A stretch of DNA of 64,000 nucleotides from Candidatus Phosphoribacter hodrii (GTDB lineage: Bacteria; Actinomycetota; Actinomycetes; Actinomycetales; Dermatophilaceae): the NCBI GenBank assembly GCA_016707175.1, contig JADJIB010000011.1, positions 1-64,000 of the forward strand. Reading direction: 5' to 3'. A model generated the notes under the pieces. That model saw only the letters and a list, made by a program, of their open reading frames with translations, made no database searches and had not been told where the DNA came from. Position 1 is the stretch's first letter, and each line of letters begins with the position of its first letter. Both the position numbers and the translations under genes were made by a program. This document shows, piece after piece, positions 17,369-25,579 of this stretch.

Positions 17369-19600
17369 ATGTCTGGTCTTGTCACTATCGACTCCGTCTC
17401 CCTGCGGCGGGGCGGAGCACCCTGGTTCCCCGTCAGCGGGGAATATCACTTCTCCCGAGGTCGTCCTGAGAGTTGGGAGCGCGAACTGAGCAGGATGAAG
17501 GCGGGCGGCCTCGGCCTGGTCGCGTCCTACCTCATCTGGAACATCCACGAGCCCGTGCGCGGTCGTCGCCGCTGGGATGGGGAATGCGACTTCCGTCGTT
17601 TCGTCCAGGTCGCCGGGGACGTCGGGCTCGACGTGGTCGCCCGGATCGGGCCCTGGGCCCACGCCGAGGCTCGCTTCGGCGGCTTCCCGGACTGGCTCCA
17701 GGAACTGCCGGTCGGGCTGCGGACCAACGACCCGGCATACCTGGAGATCGTCGACGACTGGTATGCCGATGTGGCGCGTCAGCTCGACGGGCTGGTCCGC
17801 GACGCGGACCACCCGGATGCCCCGGTCGTCTCCTTCCAGGTCGAGAACGAGCTCTATGACCAGCCGGACCACCTGGCGACGCTGCGGGCCATGGCCGAGA
17901 AGCACGGGCTGTCGAGTGGGGTGTGGACGGCGACCGGCTGGGGTGGCGCGCAATTGCCGTTGGACGTCCTCGTCCCGGTCTACGCCGGATATCCCGAGGG
18001 GTTCTGGGAGCCCGCAGAGGTCGAGTGGCCGGAGTTTGGAGAGATGCACTTCCGCTTCAGCGAGGTCCGCGACGACCTCTCGGTGGGTGCCGACCTTCGG
18101 GCTGGCGAGGTCCTGGCGCCCGCCGTGACGGAGGACCGGCGCCACCCGTTCCTCACCTGCGAGCTCGGCGCCGGGATGAACGTTTCTTACCACCGGCGCC
18201 CCCATGTCGACCCGGCGGACGTGGCCGCCATCTCTGTCGCAAAGCTCGGCAGCGGCTCGGTGTGGCAGGGCTGGTACATCTACTGCGGTGGCAGCCAGGT
18301 CCTCGGGCTGCACGAGAGCCACGAGAGCGGCTACCCCAACGACATGCCGCTCCTTGACTACGACTACTTCAGCCCGATCGGCCCGGCGGGGACCCTGCGT
18401 CCGCACTACCACCTGCTGCGCCGCCAGCACCTGCTCCTGGCGCGCTGGGGCCACGAGCTGGCGCCGATGCCGGCCACGATCGGGCCGATCACGACGGCGC
18501 GCTCGGCGGTCCGGTCGAACGGCGGGCGAGGCTACCTCTTCGTCAACAACCACCAACCGGCGGTGCGCGCCCTACCTGCTGCCGACGGGGTCCAACTCGA
18601 CCAGGACCTCGACGGCCACCGGGTCGTCGTCCCGAGCGCCCCTGTGAGAGTCGGATCCGGCACCTACTTCATCTGGCCGCTGCGGTGCGCCTACGGGGAG
18701 GTCGGCGCCCTCACCGGCACGATCCAGCCGATGACCGAGATCGACACGCCGGACGGACCGGTGGCCATCTTCGCCGAGACGCCCGGCATCGACGTCGAGC
18801 TCGACCTCGAGCTCGCGGACGACCAGCGGGTGGTGGGCGCGAGCGCTCACGAGACGCCGGCCGGGACCCGGTGGATGCCCGACCTGCCGCCCGGCCCGGA
18901 TTGCGTGGTCACCGTGGGTTCGACTCGCCTAGTCATCCTCGACGACGCCTGCGCCAACCGGTTATGGCAGGTGCGGGTCGACGGCCGGGAGCACGTGCTC
19001 CTCTGGGAGGGCGGACTGTTCGTCGCCGACGACCAGGTCGTGCTCGAACGCTGGACCGACGCCACCGAGGTGCTCAGCCTCCCCGCGCTGGGTGGCGCGA
19101 CGCCCGACGCCATCGGGCCGTTCGCCCGGCAGGTGTTCGCCGATCACGAGCCGAGCCGGGCCGTCACGGTGCGGACGGTCGCCGAGGCCACGGGAGCGGC
19201 ACCGACGCGGCGCGGCGGCTCGCAGCAGCGGCTCTCGGCGCCCATCGACGATGACTTCACGATGGCGGCGGTCATCGAGATCGACGTGCCCATCCCCGAC
19301 GACGAACCCAACGCGGTCCTGCAGGTCCAGTGGGACGGCGACGTGGCTCGCGCCTATGTCGGTGACCGGCTGGTGAGCGACCAGTTCTGGGCCGGGCGAC
19401 CCTGGGAGCTCGACGTCGACACGTGGCGTCATGACCTGGCCGAGCAGCCCCTGCGGCTCGAGATCCTGCCGTGGAACGGGGTGTCCGACTACTTCGTCGA
19501 CCCGCGGGTCCGGCACCGCCGGGTGCCCGGGGTGGCCGTCGTCCGCAGTGCCTCACTCGTCCTCGCCTCGCCGGTCCGGATCGACCGAGAGCCGGCATGA
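17369..19600 (+). CDS. Glycoside hydrolase family 35 beta-galactosidase
   Basis: 743 residues. The GH35 (beta/alpha)8 barrel starts at once: FPVSGEYHFSRG, LSRMKAGGLGLVASYLIWN with the NIHEP motif, then VARIGPWAHAEARFGGFPDW, the family signature around the GPY-CAE segment. The acid/base is the second Glu of FQVENELY (about Glu161) and the nucleophile lies in LTCELGAGMNVSY (about Glu265). The C-terminal half is beta-rich, with jelly-roll or sugar-binding modules. No signal peptide is present, so it is intracellular and acts on imported beta-galactosides, releasing galactose. It starts 17 bp after the permease and its stop overlaps the mutarotase start (ATGA). Some GH35 members are exo-beta-glucosaminidases, so the substrate is not certain. 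Confidence 0.88.
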   Translation: MSGLVTIDSVSLRRGGAPWFPVSGEYHFSRGRPESWERELSRMKAGGLGLVASYLIWNIHEPVRGRRRWDGECDFRRFVQVAGDVGLDVVARIGPWAHAEARFGGFPDWLQELPVGLRTNDPAYLEIVDDWYADVARQLDGLVRDADHPDAPVVSFQVENELYDQPDHLATLRAMAEKHGLSSGVWTATGWGGAQLPLDVLVPVYAGYPEGFWEPAEVEWPEFGEMHFRFSEVRDDLSVGADLRAGEVLAPAVTEDRRHPFLTCELGAGMNVSYHRRPHVDPADVAAISVAKLGSGSVWQGWYIYCGGSQVLGLHESHESGYPNDMPLLDYDYFSPIGPAGTLRPHYHLLRRQHLLLARWGHELAPMPATIGPITTARSAVRSNGGRGYLFVNNHQPAVRALPAADGVQLDQDLDGHRVVVPSAPVRVGSGTYFIWPLRCAYGEVGALTGTIQPMTEIDTPDGPVAIFAETPGIDVELDLELADDQRVVGASAHETPAGTRWMPDLPPGPDCVVTVGSTRLVILDDACANRLWQVRVDGREHVLLWEGGLFVADDQVVLERWTDATEVLSLPALGGATPDAIGPFARQVFADHEPSRAVTVRTVAEATGAAPTRRGGSQQRLSAPIDDDFTMAAVIEIDVPIPDDEPNAVLQVQWDGDVARAYVGDRLVSDQFWAGRPWELDVDTWRHDLAEQPLRLEILPWNGVSDYFVDPRVRHRRVPGVAVVRSASLVLASPVRIDREPA

Positions 19601-20718
19601 CGGCATACCGACTCGTCGATGACGGGTCGCTCGAGGTGACCGTGGCCGACCTCGGAGCGACGATCACCCGGGTGCGCGTCCCTGACCCGGCCGGCGGGTG
19701 GCGGGACGTCGCCCTCGGGTTCGACAACGAGGCGACCTACCTCGACGCCGGAAATCCCTACCTCGGGGCGACGGTCGGTCGCTACGCCAACCGGATCGCG
19801 GGGGCTCGCGTCGTGCTGGACGGGACGGCATACCGGCTCGACCGCAACGAGCCTGGCGCCTGCCTGCACGGAGGCGCGGGCGGTTTCCACACGAAGACCT
19901 GGGAGTGCATCGACGTTGACACGTCGTCGGTGACGTTCGAGCTGGTCAGCCCCGACGGTGACCAGGGGTTCCCGGGGCGCCTGACGGCCCGGGCCCGGTA
20001 TGCCGTGACCGGCGACCGCCTCACCGTCCTGCTCACCGCAACGACCGACGCCCTGACGGTGGTCAACCTCACGAACCACCTCTACGTCCACCTGGGCGAC
20101 CACGGCGACAGCGTGGCCGATCACGTCCTGCAGGTTCCGGCGGTCACCTACCTCCCCGTCGACCTGGCGGGCATCCCGCTGGGCTACACCCAGATGGTCG
20201 AGGGGACCCCCTTGGACCTGCGCGAGGGTCGGTGTCTCGACCTCCTGGACGACTCGCACCCGGACCTGGCCAGGTCCGAGGGGCTTGATCTGTCCTTCCT
20301 ACTGGGAGGTCTGTCGTTCCTGCCCGGAGGTCGGGGAATGCGCCTCGCCGCTCGGCTCGAGCACCCGGCCAGCGGTCGTTTCGTCGAGGTGCACACCAAC
20401 CAGCCCGCCCTGCACGTCTACACGCTCAACGACGTGACGGGGGTTCCCGCGCTGCGCGACGGTCGTCCTGCCAGGGCGCACGGCGGGGTCGCCCTGGAGG
20501 CCCAGATTCCCCCGGACGCACCCAACCAGCCGGGCCTTCCGTCGCCGGTGCTCCGCCCAGGAGAGCTCTATTCGTCGGTGACGACGTGGTGGTTCGGGCA
20601 GACCGGCACCACCAGGGAACGGCTCATGACCAGCGACGGTGTTCTGGCTCGTCGTCGACCGGGTCAACGTCGGCTCCCCGCTGCGCCCTGCGGAACTCGC
20701 TGGCACTCATCCCGTTGA
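19597..20718 (+). CDS. galM: Aldose 1-epimerase (galactose mutarotase)
   Basis: 373 residues. GalM landmarks: ADLGATITRVRVP, YLGATVGRYANRIAGA (the Asn-Arg of the substrate site), ACLHGGAGGFHTKTWE (His near the first catalytic His), VVNLTNHLYVHLGD where NHxYxNL is usual (the His is the general acid; the Asn after Tyr is changed to Val-His), and VALEAQIPPDAPNQPG with the catalytic base Glu. It interconverts the alpha and beta anomers of galactose released by the GH35 enzyme. The ATG overlaps the GH35 stop. The last about 30 residues run 95 bp into the convergent AraC gene and look unrelated to the family, so a small indel near the true stop (about 20.62 kb) is possible. Confidence 0.88.
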   Translation: MTAYRLVDDGSLEVTVADLGATITRVRVPDPAGGWRDVALGFDNEATYLDAGNPYLGATVGRYANRIAGARVVLDGTAYRLDRNEPGACLHGGAGGFHTKTWECIDVDTSSVTFELVSPDGDQGFPGRLTARARYAVTGDRLTVLLTATTDALTVVNLTNHLYVHLGDHGDSVADHVLQVPAVTYLPVDLAGIPLGYTQMVEGTPLDLREGRCLDLLDDSHPDLARSEGLDLSFLLGGLSFLPGGRGMRLAARLEHPASGRFVEVHTNQPALHVYTLNDVTGVPALRDGRPARAHGGVALEAQIPPDAPNQPGLPSPVLRPGELYSSVTTWWFGQTGTTRERLMTSDGVLARRRPGQRRLPAAPCGTRWHSSR

Positions 20719-21541
20719 GCCGGCGGAAGAGGCGGGAGAAATAGAGCGGGTCCTCGTAACCGACGCTGGCCGCGATCTCGCCGATCGGCGCATCCGTCGT
20801 CGTCAGCAACTCACGGGCGCGCGCGCTGCGCAACCGCTGGAGGTATTCCATGACGGAGACGCCGGTGGTGCTCTTGAAGAGTGCAGAGAAGTGCGACGTG
20901 CTGAGGTTGGCCATCCGCGCCAACCCTGTGACCGTGTCCTTGGTCTGCAGGTTGGCCCGCAGGTAGTCCTGGACGAGGCCGATCCGGTCCGCGTTGCCGG
21001 CCGGACCTCGAAGCCGGTCGCTCGCGAAGGACGCGAGCAGGCTCCACATGGCCGCCGAGGCCCGAAGCAGGGACGCGTCGGTCTCGTCGGTCTCGAGTGC
21101 CTGGACGGTGTCTTCGAGCGCCAGGGCGCTGCGGAAGATGTTGCGGACCGGGATGAGCGGGTTGGCGGGGTCGCCGAGGATCGCGGTCATGAACTCGGGG
21201 ACGTCGGCGCCCATGACGTGGGCCCACCAGATGGTCCACGGGTCGCGTGCCTCGGCGCGATACCGGTGCCTGACGCCCGGTGGAAGGACCACCGCGGACC
21301 CCTTGTCGACGCGAACGGTGGTGTCGCCGAGATCGACGACACCGGCGCCACTGACACAGAGGATGACGACGGCCTCGGGGGCGCCTTGGGGTCGGCTGCG
21401 GCCGTGCGCGCTCGCCCGGGGGAAGTAGCCGGCGTCGGTGACGAGCAGGCGACCCAGGACGGGTTGGTTGAGCGCGGCATACACCAGGGGGCGGGGGAGC
21501 ACGCGAAGTCTTTGTCCCGGGAATCCGTCCCGTAGGTACAT
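20624..21541 (-). CDS. AraC-family transcriptional regulator
   Basis: 305 residues. The N-terminal cupin-like sensing domain includes VVILCVSGAGVVDLGD and VVLPPGVRHRYRA, with Trp-rich strand WTIWWAHVMG. The C-terminal double helix-turn-helix begins DTVTGLARMANLSTSHFSAL and ends EIAASVGYEDPLYFSRLF followed by a FRR tail, a good match to the AraC signature. I chose the ATG at 21541 rather than longer readings because a -10 word (TACCCT) ends 6 nt before it. It is probably a sugar-responsive activator of this island. It is convergent with and overlaps the end of galM by 95 bp, and is followed on its own 5' side by the dehydratase gene, 47 bp away and on the same strand. Confidence 0.88.
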   Translation of the reverse strand: MYLRDGFPGQRLRVLPRPLVYAALNQPVLGRLLVTDAGYFPRASAHGRSRPQGAPEAVVILCVSGAGVVDLGDTTVRVDKGSAVVLPPGVRHRYRAEARDPWTIWWAHVMGADVPEFMTAILGDPANPLIPVRNIFRSALALEDTVQALETDETDASLLRASAAMWSLLASFASDRLRGPAGNADRIGLVQDYLRANLQTKDTVTGLARMANLSTSHFSALFKSTTGVSVMEYLQRLRSARARELLTTTDAPIGEIAASVGYEDPLYFSRLFRRLNGMSASEFRRAQRGADVDPVDDEPEHRRWS

Positions 21542-21547
21542 GTGTGC

Positions 21548-21553
21548 AGGGTA
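21548..21553 (-). promoter_or_regulatory. -10 element for leaderless araC-type gene
   Basis: TACCCT on the minus strand ends 6 nt before the ATG at 21541, in the short gap downstream of the dehydratase gene, so the regulator can be transcribed on its own. Confidence 0.45.
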
Positions 21554-21588
21554 AGCCCGGCGGGTGTTGGTGTCAGGGCGTCTGGCGT

Positions 21589-22758
21589 TCACCAGTCGGT
21601 GACCGCCCCGTCGGCGGCGCGCGGAGTGAGGATCGGCTCGGGCACGTAGGGGTGCTCCAGGGCTGCTTCCTCGTTGACGGTTACACCCCATCCTGGTCCG
21701 TCCGGCGCAGTGATGACACCCCCGTTGATGGGGAAGGTCTGGGACACGACGTCGTCGCGCCAAGGGACGTCTGACCGCATGACCTCTTGGATGATGACCC
21801 CGGGGGTGGCGAATGCGACGTGCTGGTTGACCGCCGTCGCCAACGGGCCGAGGGGATTGTGCGGCGCCAGGGGGACGTGGTGGCTCTCGGCGAGGGCCGC
21901 GATCTTGCGCATCGCCGTCGGGCCACCCACGTGGCAGATGTCCGGTTGCAGGACCGCCACCGCGTCGAGGGCCAGGAGGTCGCGGAACTCCACCAGGCTG
22001 AAGAGGCGCTCACCTGTCGCGACGGGGATGTTGGTGTGGCGGGCCACCTGGGCGAGCGCCGCGGGGTTGCCCGGCTGGCAGGGTTCCTCGATGAACCACG
22101 GCCGGTAGGGGGCGAGGACCTCGGCGAACTGGATGGCCGCCGCTGCGGTGGTCCGCCCGTGCAGGTCGACCATGATGTCGACGCCGGCGCCGACGGCTTC
22201 GCGCACGGCACGCATCCGACTCTCGGCCACCTCCAGGGCTGCGTGACCGGCGAGGCCCGACCCGGTGGGCACGGCGAGGATCTTGAGGGCAGTGAAGCCG
22301 TCGGCTACCGCCCGCGTGGCTGCTGCTCCGAAGTCGCCCGAGGCACTGCTGCCGTAGACGGCGGCGCTGTCTCCGCCGCCAAGGTGGTCATACATCCGCA
22401 GGGTGTCCCGAACTGCGCCACCGAGGAGTTGGTAGGCCGGAACGTCGTGGATCCGGGCGTTGATGTCCCACAGCGCCATGTCGATCCCCGACAGTGCGCT
22501 CATCGTCACAGCGCCACCCTGGAAGAACTGGTCTCGGTACATCGCCTGGTGGAGGTACTCGATGCGGCGCGGGTCCTGTCCGACGACAATGGCCGCCAGA
22601 TCCGCCACGGCGCCGACCACGGCGCGCGTCTTCCACTCGAGAGTGGCTTCGCCCCAGCCGACCAACCCCGCCTGATCTGTCGTGACCTTGACGAACACCC
22701 AGTTGCGCATCCGCGCGTTGACCACGATGGTCTCGACTCGACTGATCCTCACGTCCAT
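21589..22758 (-). CDS. dgoD: Galactonate dehydratase-like enolase-superfamily enzyme
   Basis: 389 residues, a mandelate racemase-subgroup enolase fold. The capping domain includes VFVKVTTDQAGLVGWGEATLEW. In the barrel are the metal ligands Asp in IMVDLHGRT, Glu in WFIEEPCQP and Glu in VATGERLFS, the DxHGR His that GalD uses as acid, and LAPHNPLGPLA with the second catalytic His. QPDICHVGG is also as in GalD. The enzyme would dehydrate galactonate to 2-keto-3-deoxygalactonate, the step missing from the SDR-aldolase-kinase-lactonase operon nearby. Related members act on other sugar acids, so specificity is inferred from motif plus context. Its promoter region holds a GTAC-centred palindrome suited to a FadR-type regulator. 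Confidence 0.82.
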   Translation of the reverse strand: MDVRISRVETIVVNARMRNWVFVKVTTDQAGLVGWGEATLEWKTRAVVGAVADLAAIVVGQDPRRIEYLHQAMYRDQFFQGGAVTMSALSGIDMALWDINARIHDVPAYQLLGGAVRDTLRMYDHLGGGDSAAVYGSSASGDFGAAATRAVADGFTALKILAVPTGSGLAGHAALEVAESRMRAVREAVGAGVDIMVDLHGRTTAAAAIQFAEVLAPYRPWFIEEPCQPGNPAALAQVARHTNIPVATGERLFSLVEFRDLLALDAVAVLQPDICHVGGPTAMRKIAALAESHHVPLAPHNPLGPLATAVNQHVAFATPGVIIQEVMRSDVPWRDDVVSQTFPINGGVITAPDGPGWGVTVNEEAALEHPYVPEPILTPRAADGAVTDW

Positions 22759-22773
22759 CTCTCATTCTCAGTG

Positions 22774-22796
22774 ATTAGTAGGATTAATAGTACTAT
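22774..22796. promoter_or_regulatory. AT-rich operator/promoter of the dehydratase gene
   Basis: An AT-rich island in very GC-rich DNA holds the perfect palindrome ATAGTACTAT (22787-22796) and an upstream TAGTA that also pairs with TACTA (TAGTA-N10-TACTA). A GT-AC core is the usual form of FadR/FCD-type GntR operators, so the regulator at 9729 is a candidate binder. A -10-like TATTAAT on the minus strand overlaps it, which suits repression. Confidence 0.5.
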
Positions 22797-22884
22797 GGAG
22801 TGGGCGCTCGGAGTGAGGGATCCGTGCGGCCGGCGCCCGCGCCGATCAGCCCGGTGGGCACCGACTCGGGCATCCTCAGCCGTC

Positions 22885-22890
22885 TAGAGT
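22885..22890 (+). promoter_or_regulatory. -10 element for leaderless rimO
   Basis: TAGAGT ends 6 nt before the ATG at 22897, with no Shine-Dalgarno sequence in between. Confidence 0.4.
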
Positions 22891-22896
22891 GGCGGC

Positions 22897-24327
22897 ATGA
22901 TCGAGCCGACTCCCAGCCGACGCGTCGCGCTCGTCACGCTTGGCTGCACGCGCAACGAGGTCGACTCCGAAGAGCTGGCCGGCCGGTTGGCCGCCGATGG
23001 CTGGTCCCTCGTGGCCGATCCCGCCGACGCCGACGTCGCGCTGGTCAACACGTGTGGCTTCGTGGAGTCGGCGAAGAAGGACAGCATCGATGCGCTGTTG
23101 GAGGCGGCCGACCTCAAGGACGGCACCCATCGCACCCGCAAGGTCGTCGCGGTGGGCTGCCTGGCCGAGCGCTATGGGCAGGAGCTGGCGCAGCCACTCA
23201 CCGAGGCCGACGCCGTCCTCGGCTTCGACTCCTACGCCACCCTGTCCGGTCACCTGCAGGCTCTGCTGCACGGCTCGTCCGTGCCTTCGCATGTGCCGTC
23301 GGACCGCCGTCGGATGCTGCCGGTGACCCCTGCCGCGCGGCCCAGTGAGGTGACCGTTGACGCGGTTCCGGGGCACGCGGCATACCGTGCGCTGCTCGTG
23401 GACCGGCCGTGGGCGCCGCTGAAGATCGCCAGTGGCTGCGACCGGCGCTGCGCCTTCTGCGCGATCCCGTCCTTCCGCGGGTCGTTCGTGTCGCGCCCTC
23501 CGGCCGAGGTGCTCGCCGAGGCGCGCTGGCTCGCCGAGCGGGGGGTGCGCGAGGTGCTGCTCGTCAGCGAGAACTCCACGTCCTATGGCAAGGACCTCGG
23601 GGACATCGCGGCATTGGAACGGCTCCTGCCGCAGCTGGCTGAGGTCGACGGGCTGGAGCGGATCCGGGTGTCCTACCTGCAGCCGGCCGAGATCCGCCCC
23701 GGGCTGCTGGAGGCGATGGCCACCACGCCGAAGGTGATGCCCTACTACGACATCTCGTTCCAGCACGCGTCGAACCCTCTGCTGCGTCGGATGCGCCGGT
23801 TCGGCGGGACCGACGACTTCCTCGAGTTGTTGGCGCGGGTGCGGGCGGCGACCCCGCACGCCGGCGTCCGCTCCAACGTCATCGTCGGCTTCCCCGGCGA
23901 GACCGAGGAGGACCTCGGCCAGTTGGAGCTCTTCCTCGCGATGGGGCGGCTGGACGTCGTGGGAGTGTTCGGCTACTCCGACGAGGAAGGCACCGAGGGG
24001 GCGGGGCTGGGCGGCAAACTGCCGGCCGACGTCGTGGCCGAGCGCGTCGCGCGGGTCACCGATCTCGTCGAGCAGCTCACCGCACAGCGCGCGGAGGAGC
24101 GGGTGGGGGAGCAGGTCGTCGTTCTTGTCGAGGAGATCGACGAGGACGGAATCGCGGTGGGGCGGGCGGAGATTCAAGGCCCCGACGTCGACGGCACGAC
24201 CCGACTGCAGGACGGCGCATCGGGTATGCCGTCGGGTATGCCGCTTGGCCGGGTCGCCGTCGGCGACCTCGTCGCCGCGGTCGTGGTCGGGTCCGAAGGC
24301 GTCGACCTGGTGGCGGAGGCCCGATGA
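22897..24327 (+). CDS. rimO: Ribosomal protein S12 methylthiotransferase RimO
   Basis: 476 residues. The N-terminal MTTase domain shows VTLGCTRNEVDSE, NTCGFVESAKKDSI and VVAVGCLAERYG, whose three Cys bind the auxiliary 4Fe-4S cluster. The radical-SAM core has IASGCDRRCAFCAIPSFRG (CxxxCxxC). HASNPLLRRMRR and SNVIVGFPGETEEDLGQLE follow, then a C-terminal TRAM domain. It beta-methylthiolates the S12 aspartate. Odd feature: the TRAM domain carries the insert SGMPSGMP, encoded by two copies of GTATGCCG (24224-24243). The gene overlaps pgsA by ATGA, the usual actinobacterial rimO-pgsA-cinA order. Confidence 0.95.
   Translation: MIEPTPSRRVALVTLGCTRNEVDSEELAGRLAADGWSLVADPADADVALVNTCGFVESAKKDSIDALLEAADLKDGTHRTRKVVAVGCLAERYGQELAQPLTEADAVLGFDSYATLSGHLQALLHGSSVPSHVPSDRRRMLPVTPAARPSEVTVDAVPGHAAYRALLVDRPWAPLKIASGCDRRCAFCAIPSFRGSFVSRPPAEVLAEARWLAERGVREVLLVSENSTSYGKDLGDIAALERLLPQLAEVDGLERIRVSYLQPAEIRPGLLEAMATTPKVMPYYDISFQHASNPLLRRMRRFGGTDDFLELLARVRAATPHAGVRSNVIVGFPGETEEDLGQLELFLAMGRLDVVGVFGYSDEEGTEGAGLGGKLPADVVAERVARVTDLVEQLTAQRAEERVGEQVVVLVEEIDEDGIAVGRAEIQGPDVDGTTRLQDGASGMPSGMPLGRVAVGDLVAAVVVGSEGVDLVAEAR
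24224..24243 (+). repeat. Tandem pair of the over-represented word GTATGCCG
   Basis: Two copies of GTATGCCG start 12 bp apart (24224 and 24236) inside rimO, each read as Gly-Met-Pro. It is the clearest local example of a word that recurs about 70 times in the window. Confidence 0.8.
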
Positions 24328-24998
24328 GGGAGCCCGTGCCGCCGCGACCGATGACTGGGCCACCGGATCCGATGGCCCAGCCCTCCCACGGCACCAGCCC
24401 CTGGAACCTGCCCAACGCCCTCACTGTCCTGCGCATCCTGCTCGTCCCCGTCTTCGGGTCGATGTTGCTCGCGCAGAACGGGGCCGATGCCGGACAACGC
24501 TTCGCGGCCCTCGCAGTCTTCGTCGTCGCCATGATCACCGACCGGATCGACGGCGACATCGCCCGGTCGCGCGGCCTGGTGACTGATGTCGGCAAGATCC
24601 TCGACCCGATCGCCGACAAGGCCCTGCTGGGGATGGCGTTCGTCGGTCTCTCGCTCATCGGGTTGGTGCCGTGGTGGGTGACGCTCCTCGTGCTCGCGCG
24701 CGAGGTCGGCGTCACCGTCGTGCGGTTCGTCGTTATCCGGCACGGCGTCATGCCGGCCGGGCGCGGGGGCAAGATCAAGACGTTCGCGCAAGCCGTTGCG
24801 CTGTCGCTGTTGATCCTGCCCGCGTGGGTGCTGCCGACCCCGCAGGTCTGGCAGTGGACGGCATACAGCGTGTTGGGGATCGCCGTCGCGCTCACGGTGG
24901 TGACGGGTCTGGACTACCTCGTGCAGGCGCACCGGCTCCGGCGCACCAGCCCCCGCGCCATGGCCAAGCGGGCCGCGCGCGAGGCCAAGAAGCGATGA
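24324..24998 (+). CDS. pgsA: CDP-diacylglycerol-glycerol-3-phosphate 3-phosphatidyltransferase
   Basis: 224 residues. The CDP-alcohol phosphotransferase motif DG-xx-AR-x8-G-xxx-D-xxx-D is complete: DRIDGDIARSRGLVTDVGKI then LDPIADK. Five or six membrane spans (ALTVLRILLVPVFGSMLLA; LIGLVPWWVTLLVLA; YSVLGIAVALTVVTGL). It makes phosphatidylglycerol phosphate in the inner membrane. The start overlaps rimO's stop in ATGA; the first about 25 residues are a Pro-rich cytoplasmic tail, and a later Met (residue 10 or 17) could also be the start. Confidence 0.93.
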   Translation: MREPVPPRPMTGPPDPMAQPSHGTSPWNLPNALTVLRILLVPVFGSMLLAQNGADAGQRFAALAVFVVAMITDRIDGDIARSRGLVTDVGKILDPIADKALLGMAFVGLSLIGLVPWWVTLLVLAREVGVTVVRFVVIRHGVMPAGRGGKIKTFAQAVALSLLILPAWVLPTPQVWQWTAYSVLGIAVALTVVTGLDYLVQAHRLRRTSPRAMAKRAAREAKKR

Positions 24999-25474
24999 GG
25001 GCGACCCAGGTCCTCGCCGATCTGGCCGTGCGCGGCGAGACGATCGCGTGCGCCGAGTCGCTCACTGGAGGCGCGCTCACGGCCCGGCTCATCGACGTCC
25101 CCGGTGCGTCGCGTGTGGTGCGCGGCGGGGTGGTCGCCTATGCGGCCGACGTCAAGGCCGCGGTGCTCGGTGTCTCGGCGGCGCGGCTGGCGTCGCACGG
25201 GACGGTCGACCCGCAGGTCGCGGCGGAGATGGCACTCGGGGTATGCCGTGTGCTCAACAGCGACTGGGGGGTCGCCACCACGGGGGTCGCCGGGCCGGAA
25301 CCGTCCGAGGGCAAACGGGTGGGGACGGCATACGTCGCGGTCGTCCGGGCGGGCGGCGAGCCGGTGATCCACGAGTTGCACCTCGTTGGCAATCGCGCCA
25401 AGATCCGGGCCGCCGTGGTGGACGCCGCGTTGGAGTTCATCGACGCGGCGTTGGCCGCGGACGACGGTCAGTAG
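24995..25474 (+). CDS. cinA: Nicotinamide-nucleotide amidohydrolase (CinA C-terminal domain)
   Basis: 159 residues, only the PncC/CinA C-terminal domain without the N-terminal MoCF-like domain, which is the usual actinobacterial form in this position. Seen are TIACAESLTGGALTARL with the catalytic Ser of ESLTGG, VVRGGVVAYAADVKAAVLGV, and WGVATTGVAGPEPSEGKRVG with the TGVAGP loop and the lysine/threonine region. It deamidates NMN to nicotinate mononucleotide. Coupled to pgsA by ATGA. Confidence 0.92.
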   Translation: MRATQVLADLAVRGETIACAESLTGGALTARLIDVPGASRVVRGGVVAYAADVKAAVLGVSAARLASHGTVDPQVAAEMALGVCRVLNSDWGVATTGVAGPEPSEGKRVGTAYVAVVRAGGEPVIHELHLVGNRAKIRAAVVDAALEFIDAALAADDGQ

Positions 25475-25579
25475 GCGCTCGACTCGCGCGCCACCCGAGG
25501 GCTTTGCACTGGCGTCGGGGCTCTCTTCGCGTATCGTGGGGGGCACTGACGTTTGTGCCAGATGGGGACAGGAGGCGAA

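Noticed and set aside
17348..18556. Minus-strand open frame opposite the GH35 gene
   Set aside because: Antisense shadow of the beta-galactosidase, typical of high-GC DNA; no recognisable protein.
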